A stretch of DNA of 64,000 nucleotides from Prochlorococcus sp. AG-424-E18 (GTDB lineage Bacteria; Cyanobacteriota; Cyanobacteriia; PCC-6307; Cyanobiaceae): NCBI GenBank assembly GCA_003210155.1, contig QCNC01000003.1, forward strand, positions 1 through 64,000. The letters run 5' to 3'. Every line of letters begins with the position of its first letter. Position 1 is the stretch's first letter. Made by a program: the position numbers and the translations under genes. Of this stretch, positions 7,765 through 17,006 are shown in pieces. The notes below the pieces were generated by a model, which worked only from the letters and a program-made list of their open reading frames with translations, was not told where the DNA came from and did no database searches.

Positions 7765-9044
7765 CACTTCGCAAGTAAATTGTTATTTATCCATTTTCCC
7801 AATTCAATATCATTCTCAAAAGATATAACTTCTTCTTCATTCCCACTACCTGATTGATCAAAGAGCCTTATAATAAACTCACCTTTAACTGCCTCATCAT
7901 CACCAATTACTATAATACTTTTAGATTTTAGTTTATTTGCCTTTTTAAATTGTTTAGAAAATGAGGCTCCACTTAAATCCAACTCAACTATCAAATCATA
8001 ATTTCTTAATTTTCTAGATAAATCCAAAGCTAAGGATTCAGCAATTAAGCCTTGATTAATAATATAAATATCAGTATTTCTTGGAACTTCAAGATCTTTT
8101 CCTGCTAATAGAATTAATCTCTCTAGACCAATAGCAAATCCAATTGCCGGGGTATTTGGCCCTCCCATTTGTTTTATTAAATCATCGTATCTTCCTCCAC
8201 CGCAAACTGTAGCTTGGGAACCTAAAGCACCACTTGTGATTTCAAAAGCAGTATGGGTGTAATAATCTAAACCTCTTACTAAATTAAAATTTTCCACGTA
8301 AGGTATTTTTAAAACTTCTAATTGTTTTTTTAAGTCTGAATATCTTTTATGACTTTTTTCAGACAAAAAATCAAATAATCTTGGTGCATTTTCAAGAGCT
8401 TTTTTAGTTTTAATATTCTTTGAGTCCAAAATCCTCAAAGGGTTTTTAGTAATCCTATTCTGAGAATCTAAATCTAGAGAATCTTTATTTATTTCTAACC
8501 ATTTTAAAAAGGATTTTTGAAAATTTGATCTGTCATTTGTATCACCTAAAGTATTTATTTCAAGATTGAGTTCTTTTATTCCTAATTTTTCTAAAATATC
8601 CCAAGCTAAAGCAATAATTTCAACATCACTTCTAACTGAATCATGTCCTATAAACTCAACACCTAACTGATGAAACTGTCTTTGTCTGCCTGCTTGAGGT
8701 CTTTCGTATCGAAACATGGGACCCATGTACCAAAGTTTTTTAAGAGGATTAGACGATATTCCGTTTTGTATTAACGCTCGTGCGACTGAGGCTGTTCCTT
8801 CGGGTCTGAGAGTACAGGATCTCCCCCCCCTATCAAGAAATGTATACATTTCCTTACTGACAACATCTGTTCCTTCACCAATTCCTCTTATAAATAGCTC
8901 GGTCATTTCCAGTATTGGTGTTCTTATTTCTTTGATGGATGCTCTTGAAAGCTGTTCCAATACAATTTTCTCAACATTTTGCCACTTTATTAATTGATCA
9001 GGCAATAAGTCTACTGTTCCTCTTAGATTTTTTAAGTTATTCAA
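7764..9044 (-). CDS. hisS: Histidyl-tRNA synthetase
   Basis: Class II aminoacyl-tRNA synthetase charging tRNA-His in the cytoplasm; 426 residues, normal length. Motif 1 region lies around 34-50. Motif 2 is FRYERPQAGRQRQFHQLGVE (111-130). The two histidine-specific blocks LVRGLDYYTH (255-264) and AVCGGGRYDDL-like (280-289) are intact, and motif 3 is IGFAIGLERL (301-310). The C-terminal anticodon-binding domain is present. The likely start is TTG 9044, with no SD; a shift downstream would cut into the conserved NLRGTVDLLP region. DRGGRS (71-76) is encoded across eight consecutive G residues. It leads an operon with two small genes. Confidence 0.96.
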   Translation of the reverse strand: MNNLKNLRGTVDLLPDQLIKWQNVEKIVLEQLSRASIKEIRTPILEMTELFIRGIGEGTDVVSKEMYTFLDRGGRSCTLRPEGTASVARALIQNGISSNPLKKLWYMGPMFRYERPQAGRQRQFHQLGVEFIGHDSVRSDVEIIALAWDILEKLGIKELNLEINTLGDTNDRSNFQKSFLKWLEINKDSLDLDSQNRITKNPLRILDSKNIKTKKALENAPRLFDFLSEKSHKRYSDLKKQLEVLKIPYVENFNLVRGLDYYTHTAFEITSGALGSQATVCGGGRYDDLIKQMGGPNTPAIGFAIGLERLILLAGKDLEVPRNTDIYIINQGLIAESLALDLSRKLRNYDLIVELDLSGASFSKQFKKANKLKSKSIIVIGDDEAVKGEFIIRLFDQSGSGNEEEVISFENDIELGKWINNNLLAK

Positions 9045-9142
9045 AGTTCTAAAAAATAATTCAAAATTTTTAATTCATCTAGAAATTAATCTTTGATTAG
9101 TTATTATGTGAGACAATTTTAATTTAACATTTAGAAAAACTA

Positions 9143-9565
9143 TTGGGAATAAATAAAAATAATGAGAATCAGCATTGCGGTACAAAGCCAAAAAAAATTG
9201 CTTTTGGAATAGCACCTCTTGGTATAGTTTCAATAGGCATAGTGCCTATGGGAGTAATAAGTATTGGGGTAGTCCCAATGGGTGTATTTTCTTTTGGTGC
9301 AGTAGCAATGGGAATAGTCAATTTATCAGTAGTTGGGATGGGAATTATCTCTGCGGGTGTTACTACTATGGGAATATGGGAGTATTCACCTAATTCTCAT
9401 AACAAAAATCATAATCATTCCAAACAAATTTCAAATTCAAATAATGAAAATATGATGTCAGATCTATTTAACACAAAACAAGAAGCTGAAGAAGCAGCCT
9501 CAAAATACGGATGTGTTGTAGCTCATAAAATGGGCAATAAATGGATGCCTTGTAAGATGCACTAA
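9143..9565 (+). CDS. Pentad-repeat hydrophobic protein with C-terminal DUF3721 metal-site-like motif
   Basis: 140 residues of unknown function. Residues 21-80 are twelve uninterrupted pentads of the form hydrophobic-Gly-(Val/Ile/Ala)-x-(Ser/Pro/other), for example LGIVS, IGIVP, MGVIS, IGVVP. A His/Asn-rich linker follows (HNKNHNH, 86-92). The tail at about 107-140 matches the DUF3721 pattern known from marine picocyanobacteria: an EAEEAASKYGC helix, then AHKMGNKWMPCKMH, giving Cys124, His128, Met130, Met135, Cys137, Met139 and His140, a likely metal-binding set. The start must be TTG 9143, because an in-frame stop lies at 9125-9127 and no ATG occurs before the repeats. The pentads could form a beta-solenoid or a membrane structure; this is inference. 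Divergent from hisS. Confidence 0.8.
   Translation: MGINKNNENQHCGTKPKKIAFGIAPLGIVSIGIVPMGVISIGVVPMGVFSFGAVAMGIVNLSVVGMGIISAGVTTMGIWEYSPNSHNKNHNHSKQISNSNNENMMSDLFNTKQEAEEAASKYGCVVAHKMGNKWMPCKMH
9203..9382 (+). repeat. Coding tandem repeat: twelve 15-bp units (six 30-bp double units)
   Basis: In-frame repeat encoding residues 21-80 of the DUF3721 protein. Alternate pentads differ in a regular way (PMG... then SIG...), so the DNA period is best described as 30 bp. Units are diverged at synonymous sites, pointing to old duplication followed by protein-level selection rather than recent slippage. Confidence 0.85.
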
Positions 9566-9595
9566 ATTTTTTCTTAGTCAAAAATTTATTAAATA

Positions 9596-10375
9596 TTAAT
9601 TCAAAATCTCTACTCTAAAATCAAGATTTTTTGCCTCATCAGTAGTTAATTTTCTTGACCAAGCCCCTTGCACAGGACTATTCCATCTGAACCCAGCATT
9701 TTTAGCTAAAGACCTATCTTCATAACTAATCAGTGCCTTATATAAAAACCTCGGTTCAGTAGCCTTAATTAAAAGTTCCTCTAAATCATCACATTTTTTG
9801 AAGACCTCAGATATATAAAAGCAATCAGATAAAGCTCTATGTAAATTCCAAACTGGTATTGAAAAAGATAAAGCTAGATCAGTTACTGAGGGTCTATTTT
9901 TTAGTGATTTTTGAAAAGACCAATTAATATCTTCTAAACTGCATATCCATTTTTTATTAAGTTTAGGTAATCTTCCTTTCCCAAACCATTTCTTATCAAA
10001 CTCTACATTATGCGCGACAATGAAATCCGCAGATTCTACAAGTTTTAAAAAGAAATTCAATCCATCTTCCCATGGTTGAGAGATATTAGTTACTTCTGCA
10101 GATATGCCATTAACGTATTCTGCCTCATTATTATTAACCGGGAATAAGAATGAGACCTGGGAAAGTACACATTTAAAAGATACATCAAACAAAATACAAC
10201 CTATCTCTATCACTTCATCTTTATTTTCATCTAAACCTGTTGTTTCAGTATCAAGAATTAAAATTTTTTCAATTTTTTTATTCTGATTGGCAACACTATC
10301 TTCAGATGGATAACTGATAACTTGATCCTGAAGAATATCCAATTGATTTAATTCTTTTTTGTTAGATAGTTCCAA
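9596..10375 (-). CDS. DEDDh 3'-5' exonuclease (DnaQ/PolIII epsilon-like) with extra C-terminal domain
   Basis: 259-residue exonuclease. All four catalytic positions are present: LDTETTG gives Asp42 and Glu44, AHNVEFD gives Asp127, and HRALSD gives His179 and Asp184. That makes it a DEDDh enzyme like the proofreading epsilon subunit or RNase T. A 40-residue N-terminal extension precedes the fold. After it comes a short module, YEDRSLAKNAGFRWNSPVQG and AWSRKL (about 219-244), resembling the DUF5710-type pattern (AK-x-GxRW...W) found on DNA-processing proteins. Start is TTG 10375. The substrate is unknown; it may act in DNA repair or RNA trimming. It is divergent from the DUF1350 gene. Confidence 0.88.
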   Translation of the reverse strand: MELSNKKELNQLDILQDQVISYPSEDSVANQNKKIEKILILDTETTGLDENKDEVIEIGCILFDVSFKCVLSQVSFLFPVNNNEAEYVNGISAEVTNISQPWEDGLNFFLKLVESADFIVAHNVEFDKKWFGKGRLPKLNKKWICSLEDINWSFQKSLKNRPSVTDLALSFSIPVWNLHRALSDCFYISEVFKKCDDLEELLIKATEPRFLYKALISYEDRSLAKNAGFRWNSPVQGAWSRKLTTDEAKNLDFRVEILN

Positions 10376-10489
10376 TTAGCTGAAAACTCTTTCATTTATC
10401 TTGACGCATTTAATAAAAATTTCTCTTAAATTAATATAAATTAAGAAAAATGATTAGATAATAATTTTGAAAAATTTTTTTTATGAAAG

Positions 10490-11212
10490 ATGACTTATAC
10501 AAAATATCAATTTAATAATTTTTGTTATTGGCCTTCAAATCCTAAAAAAATTGTGGAATTTATTGGCGGAAGTTATCTAGCTTCTAAGCCAGATTTAACT
10601 TATAGAAGATTCATAGAGAGTTTAATTAATAAAAACTATGCAGTACATGCGTATAAATACACTCCACAATTCGATCACCAACAGCTTGCTATTAAAGCAT
10701 GGAGGGATTTCAAGAATTGCCGAATATCTTTATCCAAGAGAATAGGAGAATCAATTCCCTCAATAAGAATTGGTCATAGCCTAGGCTGCAAACTTCATCT
10801 AATTTCCCCTGATGGTGGAAGAAATTGCGAAAAATTCATATCAATAAGTTTTAATAACTTCAGTGCTAACAAATCTATTCCATTATTGAAACAAATTTCT
10901 CAAAAATTAGAATTCAAAAGTGAATTCAGTCCAAGCCCTGAAAGAACTTTGCGATTAATTCAAAAAACATATAATCAAAAAAATAACTTTCTAATAAAAT
11001 TCAACTCAGACGAATTAGATCAAACAGATAAATTATTTTCTTGTCTGAAAGCAAGAAAAGAAGATAATTCTAAGGGGGTGATGTTAAAGGGTACACACAC
11101 CATAATTGCAAGCGCAGGACTAAGAGAAAATTTTTTGGGAGACTGGGCCGATGATGAATTCAAAAGAAATACTATAAAAAAAATTTCTAATTTAATTGAT
11201 GAATCTGATTAA
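10490..11212 (+). CDS. DUF1350 family protein, alpha/beta-hydrolase-like
   Basis: 240 residues, a family conserved in cyanobacteria and plastids. [11 protein letters not shown] (24-34) resembles the oxyanion strand of alpha/beta hydrolases, and IGHSLGC (94-100) is a nucleophile elbow with Ser97. A late His in GTHTIIAS could complete a triad. No enzyme activity is established for DUF1350. Start ATG 10490 is preceded by GAAAGATG. Convergent with acs: the two stops share TTAA at 11209-11212. Confidence 0.85.
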   Translation: MTYTKYQFNNFCYWPSNPKKIVEFIGGSYLASKPDLTYRRFIESLINKNYAVHAYKYTPQFDHQQLAIKAWRDFKNCRISLSKRIGESIPSIRIGHSLGCKLHLISPDGGRNCEKFISISFNNFSANKSIPLLKQISQKLEFKSEFSPSPERTLRLIQKTYNQKNNFLIKFNSDELDQTDKLFSCLKARKEDNSKGVMLKGTHTIIASAGLRENFLGDWADDEFKRNTIKKISNLIDESD

Positions 11213-13191
11213 GATAATTCTTTCAGCTTTTCTAAAACAGAACTATCTTCAAGAGTACTTATATCACCGCTAATTTTTTCTCCAGCAGCCAAAGATCTTA
11301 AAATACGCCTCATAATTTTTCCACTACGTGTTTTCGGAAGAGAGTCAGAAATTATAATTTTTTCAGGCTTTGCGATAATTCCTATTTCATTAACGACATG
11401 TTTTTTTAGATTCTCTACTAATTCTGAAGAACCGTTCACATCTTTCTCGAGAGATACAAAAGCAACTATAACTTCGCCTTTTAAATCATCTTTTTTACCC
11501 ACGACTGCAGACTCTGCAACTGATTTATGACTTACCAAAGCAGATTCTATTTCCATTGTTCCTAACCTGTGTCCTGAAACACTTATCACATCATCAACTC
11601 TTCCCATAATCCATATATATCCATCTTCATCAAGGCGTGCTCCATCTCCAGCAAAATAAACATTTTTTTCTCCTTCAAAGGAAATATATTCCCAATAACT
11701 CTCCAAATATCTCTCTGAATTTCCGTGAATTGTTCTCATCATTCCTGGCCAAGGTTTTTTAATAATTAAATAGCCACCCTCATTCTCCTTTACCTTATCT
11801 CCATTCTTATCGACAATTTCAACTTCAATTCCTGGTAGAGGAAAAGTAGCTGAACCTGGCTTTGTAGAAACGACTCCAGGCAAGGGACTTATCATCACAC
11901 CACCAGTCTCAGTTTGCCACCAAGTATCAACAATAGGGCATTTTTCTTTACCAATAACATCCCTATACCACATCCATGCTTCAGGATTAATTGGTTCTCC
12001 AACTGTGCCCAAAAGTCTAAGACTCTCCAAATTATATTTATCAGGTATTTCACGCCCAGACTTCATAAATGCTCTTATTGCAGTTGGTGCAGTATAAAAA
12101 ATAGAAACCTTATATTTTTGAACAATTTCCCAAAAAGCTCCTAAATTTGAGGGTCTTGGCACTCCCTCATACATTAAGGTTGTAGCACCATTAGATAAAG
12201 GCCCGTAAACTATATAACTATGACCTGTAATCCAACCAACATCAGCAGTACACCAGTAAATATCGTCATCTTTTAAATCAAAAATCCATTTAAATGTCAA
12301 ATGGGACCAAAGATTATAACCACCCGTAGTGTGGACTACACCTTTGGGCTTTCCAGTAGAGCCTGAAGTATAAAGAATAAAAAGTCTATCTTCGCTATAC
12401 ATTATTTCTGGTTCACATTCATCTTTTTGATCTTTTAATAATTCATGCCACCAAAAATCTCTATCATCAACCATCGGAATATTTTTTTGGGATCGTTGAA
12501 CAACAACTACTTTTTCAACAACTTTATCTGCCCCACTTTCAATAGCCGCGTCAACTGCTTTCTTAAGTTCAATCACCTTATCTTTTCTAAAGCCACCATC
12601 AGCAGTAATAACAAATCTGGCGTTTCCATCAATTAACCTATCTTTTAAAGCTTCTGAAGAGAATCCTCCGAAGACAACTGAATGAGGTGCGCCAATTCTT
12701 GCACAAGCTAACATCGCAAACATCGCTTCAGGAATCATCGGCATATAAATACATACCAAATCCCTTTTTTTTACACCAATTGCTTTTAATGCATTAGCTG
12801 CTTTACATACCTCTTTTAGAAGTTCATCGTAAGTATATTTTTTGCTATCTCCTGGTTCGCCCTCCCATATAAGTGCAGTCTTTCCTCCAAGACCTCTCTT
12901 AATATGTCTATCTAGGCAGTTATATGTAATATTGAGTCTCCCTTCTTTGAACCAGCGAAAAAAGGGCGCATTTTCGTTATCTAATACAGTTTGAAATGGC
13001 TCAAACCAATCTAATTCAGATTTTGCAAAAGATTCCCAAAATTGAATTGGATTATCCGATGCTTGTTTTTTTAAACTTAGTAATTCTTCTTGAGTACTAA
13101 TATTTGAGTTTTCTGCAAATTTTTTTGATGGAGGGAAAATTCTCTTTTCTTCAAGTATGTTATTGATTGAATTTTTTTTATCTAATGACAT
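11209..13191 (-). CDS. acs: Acetyl-CoA synthetase
   Basis: AMP-forming enzyme converting acetate, ATP and CoA to acetyl-CoA; 660 residues, full length. The adenylation P-loop [11 protein letters not shown] is at 274-284. The [10 protein letters not shown] core and the hinge [13 protein letters not shown] follow in order. The C-terminal PKTRSGK (619-625) ends with the lysine that is the usual acetylation site. In an autotroph it salvages acetate or supplies acetyl-CoA for lipids. It is transcribed alone, with a 94-nt spacer before sds upstream on the other side of its start, and no SD at ATG 13191. Confidence 0.97.
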   Translation of the reverse strand: MSLDKKNSINNILEEKRIFPPSKKFAENSNISTQEELLSLKKQASDNPIQFWESFAKSELDWFEPFQTVLDNENAPFFRWFKEGRLNITYNCLDRHIKRGLGGKTALIWEGEPGDSKKYTYDELLKEVCKAANALKAIGVKKRDLVCIYMPMIPEAMFAMLACARIGAPHSVVFGGFSSEALKDRLIDGNARFVITADGGFRKDKVIELKKAVDAAIESGADKVVEKVVVVQRSQKNIPMVDDRDFWWHELLKDQKDECEPEIMYSEDRLFILYTSGSTGKPKGVVHTTGGYNLWSHLTFKWIFDLKDDDIYWCTADVGWITGHSYIVYGPLSNGATTLMYEGVPRPSNLGAFWEIVQKYKVSIFYTAPTAIRAFMKSGREIPDKYNLESLRLLGTVGEPINPEAWMWYRDVIGKEKCPIVDTWWQTETGGVMISPLPGVVSTKPGSATFPLPGIEVEIVDKNGDKVKENEGGYLIIKKPWPGMMRTIHGNSERYLESYWEYISFEGEKNVYFAGDGARLDEDGYIWIMGRVDDVISVSGHRLGTMEIESALVSHKSVAESAVVGKKDDLKGEVIVAFVSLEKDVNGSSELVENLKKHVVNEIGIIAKPEKIIISDSLPKTRSGKIMRRILRSLAAGEKISGDISTLEDSSVLEKLKELS

Positions 13192-13285
13192 TAAGTAAAT
13201 CTATGCTTAATAAATTTAATCGAAAAAATTAAGGTTTTCAAAAATTTTAATATTAATTTAGTTCAAAGATTTATTTCTAATAGAT

Positions 13286-14257
13286 TTAATAAATACGGCT
13301 TAAAACAAATTCCGGAAGAGCCATTAAAGCTCTTTTGTATTCTGAATCAGGTAGCCAGAATATAGCTTTTTTAGAGAGCATTGCAAAATCCTCAGCTAGT
13401 TTCCTAGAACTTTCGATAGCTTTAGAATTCATGATAATATTGAGAGCATCATCTAAATCATCTTTTTCAGCAAGTTCTCTGTTTATAAGAACTGACAATT
13501 GTTTATTTTCTTCTAAGGCATATAATACTGGGGCGGTAAGATAACCACTAGCAAGATCACTTACAGCAGGCTTCCCAAGTTGTTTATCATTTCCAGTAAA
13601 GTCAAGAATATCATCTACAACTTGGAATGCTAAACCAATATTTTTGCCAAAATCGTACAATGAAGTTAAGTGTTCGTCATTAATCCCACTCAAAACACCA
13701 GCTGCTTTGCAACTATTGGCTATTAATGATGCTGTTTTACAATAGCTTTTATTGATGTATTTGGAAAAAGATTGAGCCGAATCAAATCTATTTAAATTTT
13801 GTTTAATTTCACCCTCCGCTAAATCCATTATAACTCTACTAAGTAATTTAACTACATTTACATTGTCAAGATTTGCCAGGTGCCAACTTGCTTGAGCAAA
13901 CAAAAAGTCTCCTGCCAAAACAGCTACTCTGGTATTGAATCTGCTATGAACTGTATCTACTCCTCTTCTTGTAGACGCCTCATCAACGACATCATCATGG
14001 ACTAATGAGGCGGTATGAATCATCTCAGTAATTTCAGCAAGCCTTTTATGTTTTGTAGTCAAGCAAAATTCAGGAGATATAGCTTTTGAAATCAATAAAA
14101 CTATACCAGGTCTCAACCTTTTACCCCCAGCACTAAAAAGGTGTTCTGCTGCGGCTTGAAGAATTGGGTGACCAGCTCCAATTAGATTTTTCAGTTCTAA
14201 AATAAGATCATCAAGATCATTTTCAACTGGTTGTAGTAGCTCTGTTACTGTATTCAT
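13286..14257 (-). CDS. sds: All-trans polyprenyl (solanesyl-type) diphosphate synthase
   Basis: Elongates prenyl diphosphates with IPP to the long chain used for the plastoquinone side chain. 323 residues. The first Asp-rich motif is LVHDDVVDEASTRRG (85-99, with Asp88, Asp89 and Asp92) and the second is FQVVDDILDF (211-220). GGKRLRP (44-50) binds the substrate diphosphate. Residues before the first Asp motif are small or alanine-like, in keeping with a long-chain product, but the exact length cannot be fixed by eye. It lies 27 nt after murI and is the last gene of the nitrilase-amidase-murI-sds run. Confidence 0.93.
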   Translation of the reverse strand: MNTVTELLQPVENDLDDLILELKNLIGAGHPILQAAAEHLFSAGGKRLRPGIVLLISKAISPEFCLTTKHKRLAEITEMIHTASLVHDDVVDEASTRRGVDTVHSRFNTRVAVLAGDFLFAQASWHLANLDNVNVVKLLSRVIMDLAEGEIKQNLNRFDSAQSFSKYINKSYCKTASLIANSCKAAGVLSGINDEHLTSLYDFGKNIGLAFQVVDDILDFTGNDKQLGKPAVSDLASGYLTAPVLYALEENKQLSVLINRELAEKDDLDDALNIIMNSKAIESSRKLAEDFAMLSKKAIFWLPDSEYKRALMALPEFVLSRIY

Positions 14258-14284
14258 GGTAGACCTCTTCTATATCTTAAAGAA

Positions 14285-15079
14285 TCAAACATTACTTCGG
14301 AGGTTAACCAACCTAATTTCTTTATTAATTCCAAGCCAAAACTTTACTTTTTTGGAAAACTGATCTCTTTCTGAAGTAACAAAAAATTTTACATTTTCGA
14401 AAGAAATACTCTCATAGCGGTCAGTTTTTGGAATAGCAAAAGATTCATTAAATTTTTTTATTAATGCTACCGATGGATCAATAATTTTTATATTTGAATC
14501 TAATTTTTTTCTTAATAAGTCATAAATTAAGGGATAGTGACTACATCCAAGTATTAATTCTTCAATATTTTTGTTGATTAGTGGTCTCAAGTATAAGTCT
14601 GAAAGACTATTTAGCTTATAAAGATTTAATTTTTCTTTTTCAATTTCTGATACAAATTCTGGACATTCTTGCTGAAATATTATCGTTTTCTCTTTTTTAG
14701 CATTTATAGCTTTTTTGTAATACGATGATCGAACAGTTGTTTGCGTTGCAAGGACACCAATTATTTGTTTATCAACTATTTCCGATACTGAGTTTATGAG
14801 GTCAAAACAAGGAATCTTTAAATTATGTTCTAGGATGTCAAGAGCACATGCATTTGTAGTGTTGCAAGCAACTAAAAGTGCATCCAAATTCTTATCAATA
14901 AAAAAATTACAAATCTCCTTTGCAATTAATCTTATCTCTTTATAATTTTTGTTACCAAAAGGTATTCTTTTTGTATCCGCCAAATAAAAAACCTCTACAT
15001 CTTTACGTGTTTTTAGTAAAGAATTAAAGATAGTAAAACCACCTATTCCGCTATCAAATATACCTATTTTAAGTTTCAC
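14285..15079 (-). CDS. murI: Glutamate racemase
   Basis: Makes D-glutamate for peptidoglycan. 264 residues with both catalytic cysteines in context: ACNTTNA (Cys72) and GCSHYPL (Cys179, His181). The N-terminal IFDSGIGGF (7-15) carries the conserved Asp-Ser. The start is GTG 15079, overlapping the amidase stop in GTGA, so translation is probably coupled. Upstream gene and function (cell wall) agree. Confidence 0.95.
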   Translation of the reverse strand: MKLKIGIFDSGIGGFTIFNSLLKTRKDVEVFYLADTKRIPFGNKNYKEIRLIAKEICNFFIDKNLDALLVACNTTNACALDILEHNLKIPCFDLINSVSEIVDKQIIGVLATQTTVRSSYYKKAINAKKEKTIIFQQECPEFVSEIEKEKLNLYKLNSLSDLYLRPLINKNIEELILGCSHYPLIYDLLRKKLDSNIKIIDPSVALIKKFNESFAIPKTDRYESISFENVKFFVTSERDQFSKKVKFWLGINKEIRLVNLRSNV

Positions 15080-16149
15080 CCTACTTTATCTAGATATTCG
15101 AGGATGCCTTTTGCAATTGCATAGGCTAATCTTTTTTTATGGGTTATTTTTTCTAATCTTCTTGCATCTAATCTTCCCGTTAAAAATCCAATCTCTACAA
15201 GGACTGCAGGCATCCTAGTATTTTTAATTACATAAAATCGACCTTGTTTAACTCCTCGATCAGGACTCCCAGGGGAAACTCTTAAAATTTGTTTTTGAAT
15301 TCTTTTCGCGAGTAATCTTCCTCTCCAACCTCTGTAATAAAAGGTTTCCAATCCATTTATGTCTCTTCTTTTACCTCTTGAGGCATTTGCATGAATACTT
15401 ACAAAGATATCCGCGTCCGTATTATTAGCAATGGAAACTCTTGGAGGCAAATCCAAATCAACGTCTCTTGTTCTAGTCAACTTTACTTTGACACCTTTCT
15501 CAGAAAGTAAATTTTTAACTATTTTTGAAACCTCTAGAACAACATCTGTTTCTCTAATACCACCAATACCTATTGCTCCTGGATCAGGTCCTCCATGGCC
15601 TGGATCGATTACAACCTCAAACTTGTTTCGTTTTACCACTGGTAATTTCAAGTAGCCATAATTATTGTTCTTCTTATTAATAAAACTTTTATTTGCTTTA
15701 TTCTTTTTTACTAAACCTTCACCAATCTTTTTAAATGAATATTTTGGGTTAAATAGTTTAATTCTCCATCTATTTTCATCTAAGCCCACCATTTGCCAAG
15801 TCAAAGGTTTCAAATAAGTGTCTTCTTTAAATTCAATTACTAATCTTGTTTTATCCCTATTTGGTTTACCTAATCTAATTTCTTTTATTGGACCATTACC
15901 TTCTATTATTCTGGGATTTTTTAATTCTCCTGGAAAATCCACCCAAAATCTGTCTCCATATATTTGGTTGGCCTTCTGAAAATATGCTTTTAAATTTGAA
16001 TTTGATTTAGTTCTTAATTCTAAAACCCCATTAGTGTTAATTGCCCATGCTGCAAGAGCACTTGAAGATTTAAGTGGGAGGATTGAAGAATTTAAAAATA
16101 AAAAAATGGATAAATAACGAAAAAGTTTATTATCTAAAAACTTTATCAT
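15076..16149 (-). CDS. amiC: N-acetylmuramoyl-L-alanine amidase (AMIN + Amidase_3)
   Basis: Periplasmic zinc amidase that cleaves peptide stems from peptidoglycan during cell division. 357 residues. A hydrophobic signal segment (about 7-35) is followed by an AMIN domain (about 36-130) and a catalytic Amidase_3 domain (about 177-355). Zinc-site motifs VVIDPGHGGPDPGAIG (His near 184), a Glu in GIRETDVVLEV, and SIHANA are visible, as is the catalytic VEIGFLTG near the end. Start ATG 16149 overlaps the nitrilase stop by one base (TAATG). Confidence 0.93.
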   Translation of the reverse strand: MIKFLDNKLFRYLSIFLFLNSSILPLKSSSALAAWAINTNGVLELRTKSNSNLKAYFQKANQIYGDRFWVDFPGELKNPRIIEGNGPIKEIRLGKPNRDKTRLVIEFKEDTYLKPLTWQMVGLDENRWRIKLFNPKYSFKKIGEGLVKKNKANKSFINKKNNNYGYLKLPVVKRNKFEVVIDPGHGGPDPGAIGIGGIRETDVVLEVSKIVKNLLSEKGVKVKLTRTRDVDLDLPPRVSIANNTDADIFVSIHANASRGKRRDINGLETFYYRGWRGRLLAKRIQKQILRVSPGSPDRGVKQGRFYVIKNTRMPAVLVEIGFLTGRLDARRLEKITHKKRLAYAIAKGILEYLDKVG

Positions 16150-16976
16150 TAGTTTGGAAACAATTTGTTTTTTCTATGTTTAAGGCTTGGCATCTGCTCC
16201 CTAATTTTCTTTACTCTTTCTTTATCAGCAGGAGCTATTGCAGCTCCTTGAGTTTTTCCGGCATCAGATAAAACTGTTCCCCAAGGGTCAATTACCATTG
16301 CATGGCCATGACTTTGCCTTCTCCCATAATGAATTCCAGTTTGAGCAGGAGCGACTACATATGCTGTATTCTCAATTGCTCTTGCTTGTAATAGGATTTG
16401 CCAATGATCTTTTCCAGTGAATGCTGTAAAAGCTGCAGGAATCAAAATTAGCTCTGCTCCATTCGAAGACAAATATCTATAAAGTTCAGGAAATCTAACG
16501 TCGTAACAGATTGATAATCCTATTTTGCATAAACCTGGGACATCTACAACAGGTGGATACTCTGCCCCAGATAAAATAGTTGACGACTCCTTATATAAAT
16601 TTCCATCAGGCAAATCAACATCAAATAAGTGAATCTTGTCGTATTTTGCCAAAATCTGTCCATCCTTCCCAAATAAGGCTGACCTATTAAAAGTATGACT
16701 GTCATCACCCGCAGGAAAAGGATACCCTCCTCCCAAAAGAAATACTTGATATCTTTGAGACATAGTTTTTAGAAAATTTTCACACTTCTCTGACAATTCA
16801 GAAGCTAATCTAAGTTTTTGATCATCTCCTCCTAAAAAAGCAAAATTCTCAGGCAATCCAATCAACTCAGCACCTCTTCTAGCAGCTAATTCAATCTGTT
16901 CTTCTGCTTCAACAAAATTTGCTTCAACATTTGAAGTACTTGTAATTTGTAATGCAGCTACCAAAAAATCAGTCAA
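16149..16976 (-). CDS. Nitrilase/carbon-nitrogen hydrolase, Nit1/Nit2-like
   Basis: 275-residue amidase with the Glu-Lys-Cys triad: LPENFAF (Glu43), YDKIHLFDVD (Lys114) and SICYDVRFPELYR (Cys157). The HLFDVDLPDG stretch is like eukaryotic Nit1/Nit2, which hydrolyse deaminated glutathione or omega-amides; that metabolite-repair role is plausible here. Start is TTG 16976, supported by a good SD (AGGAG, 7 nt upstream). It heads a four-gene reverse operon through amidase, murI and sds. Confidence 0.9.
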   Translation of the reverse strand: MTDFLVAALQITSTSNVEANFVEAEEQIELAARRGAELIGLPENFAFLGGDDQKLRLASELSEKCENFLKTMSQRYQVFLLGGGYPFPAGDDSHTFNRSALFGKDGQILAKYDKIHLFDVDLPDGNLYKESSTILSGAEYPPVVDVPGLCKIGLSICYDVRFPELYRYLSSNGAELILIPAAFTAFTGKDHWQILLQARAIENTAYVVAPAQTGIHYGRRQSHGHAMVIDPWGTVLSDAGKTQGAAIAPADKERVKKIREQMPSLKHRKNKLFPN

Positions 16977-17006
16977 GACTTTACTCCTAATGAACTAATT
17001 CGTAAA

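Noticed and set aside
9203..9382. CRISPR-like array from the regular 30-bp period
   Set aside because: Units are contiguous with no spacers, are in frame, and encode a protein repeat.
9175..9393. ORF in another frame across the pentad-repeat gene
   Set aside because: Periodic composition results from the 30-bp repeat; the chosen frame carries the DUF3721 motif and the other does not.
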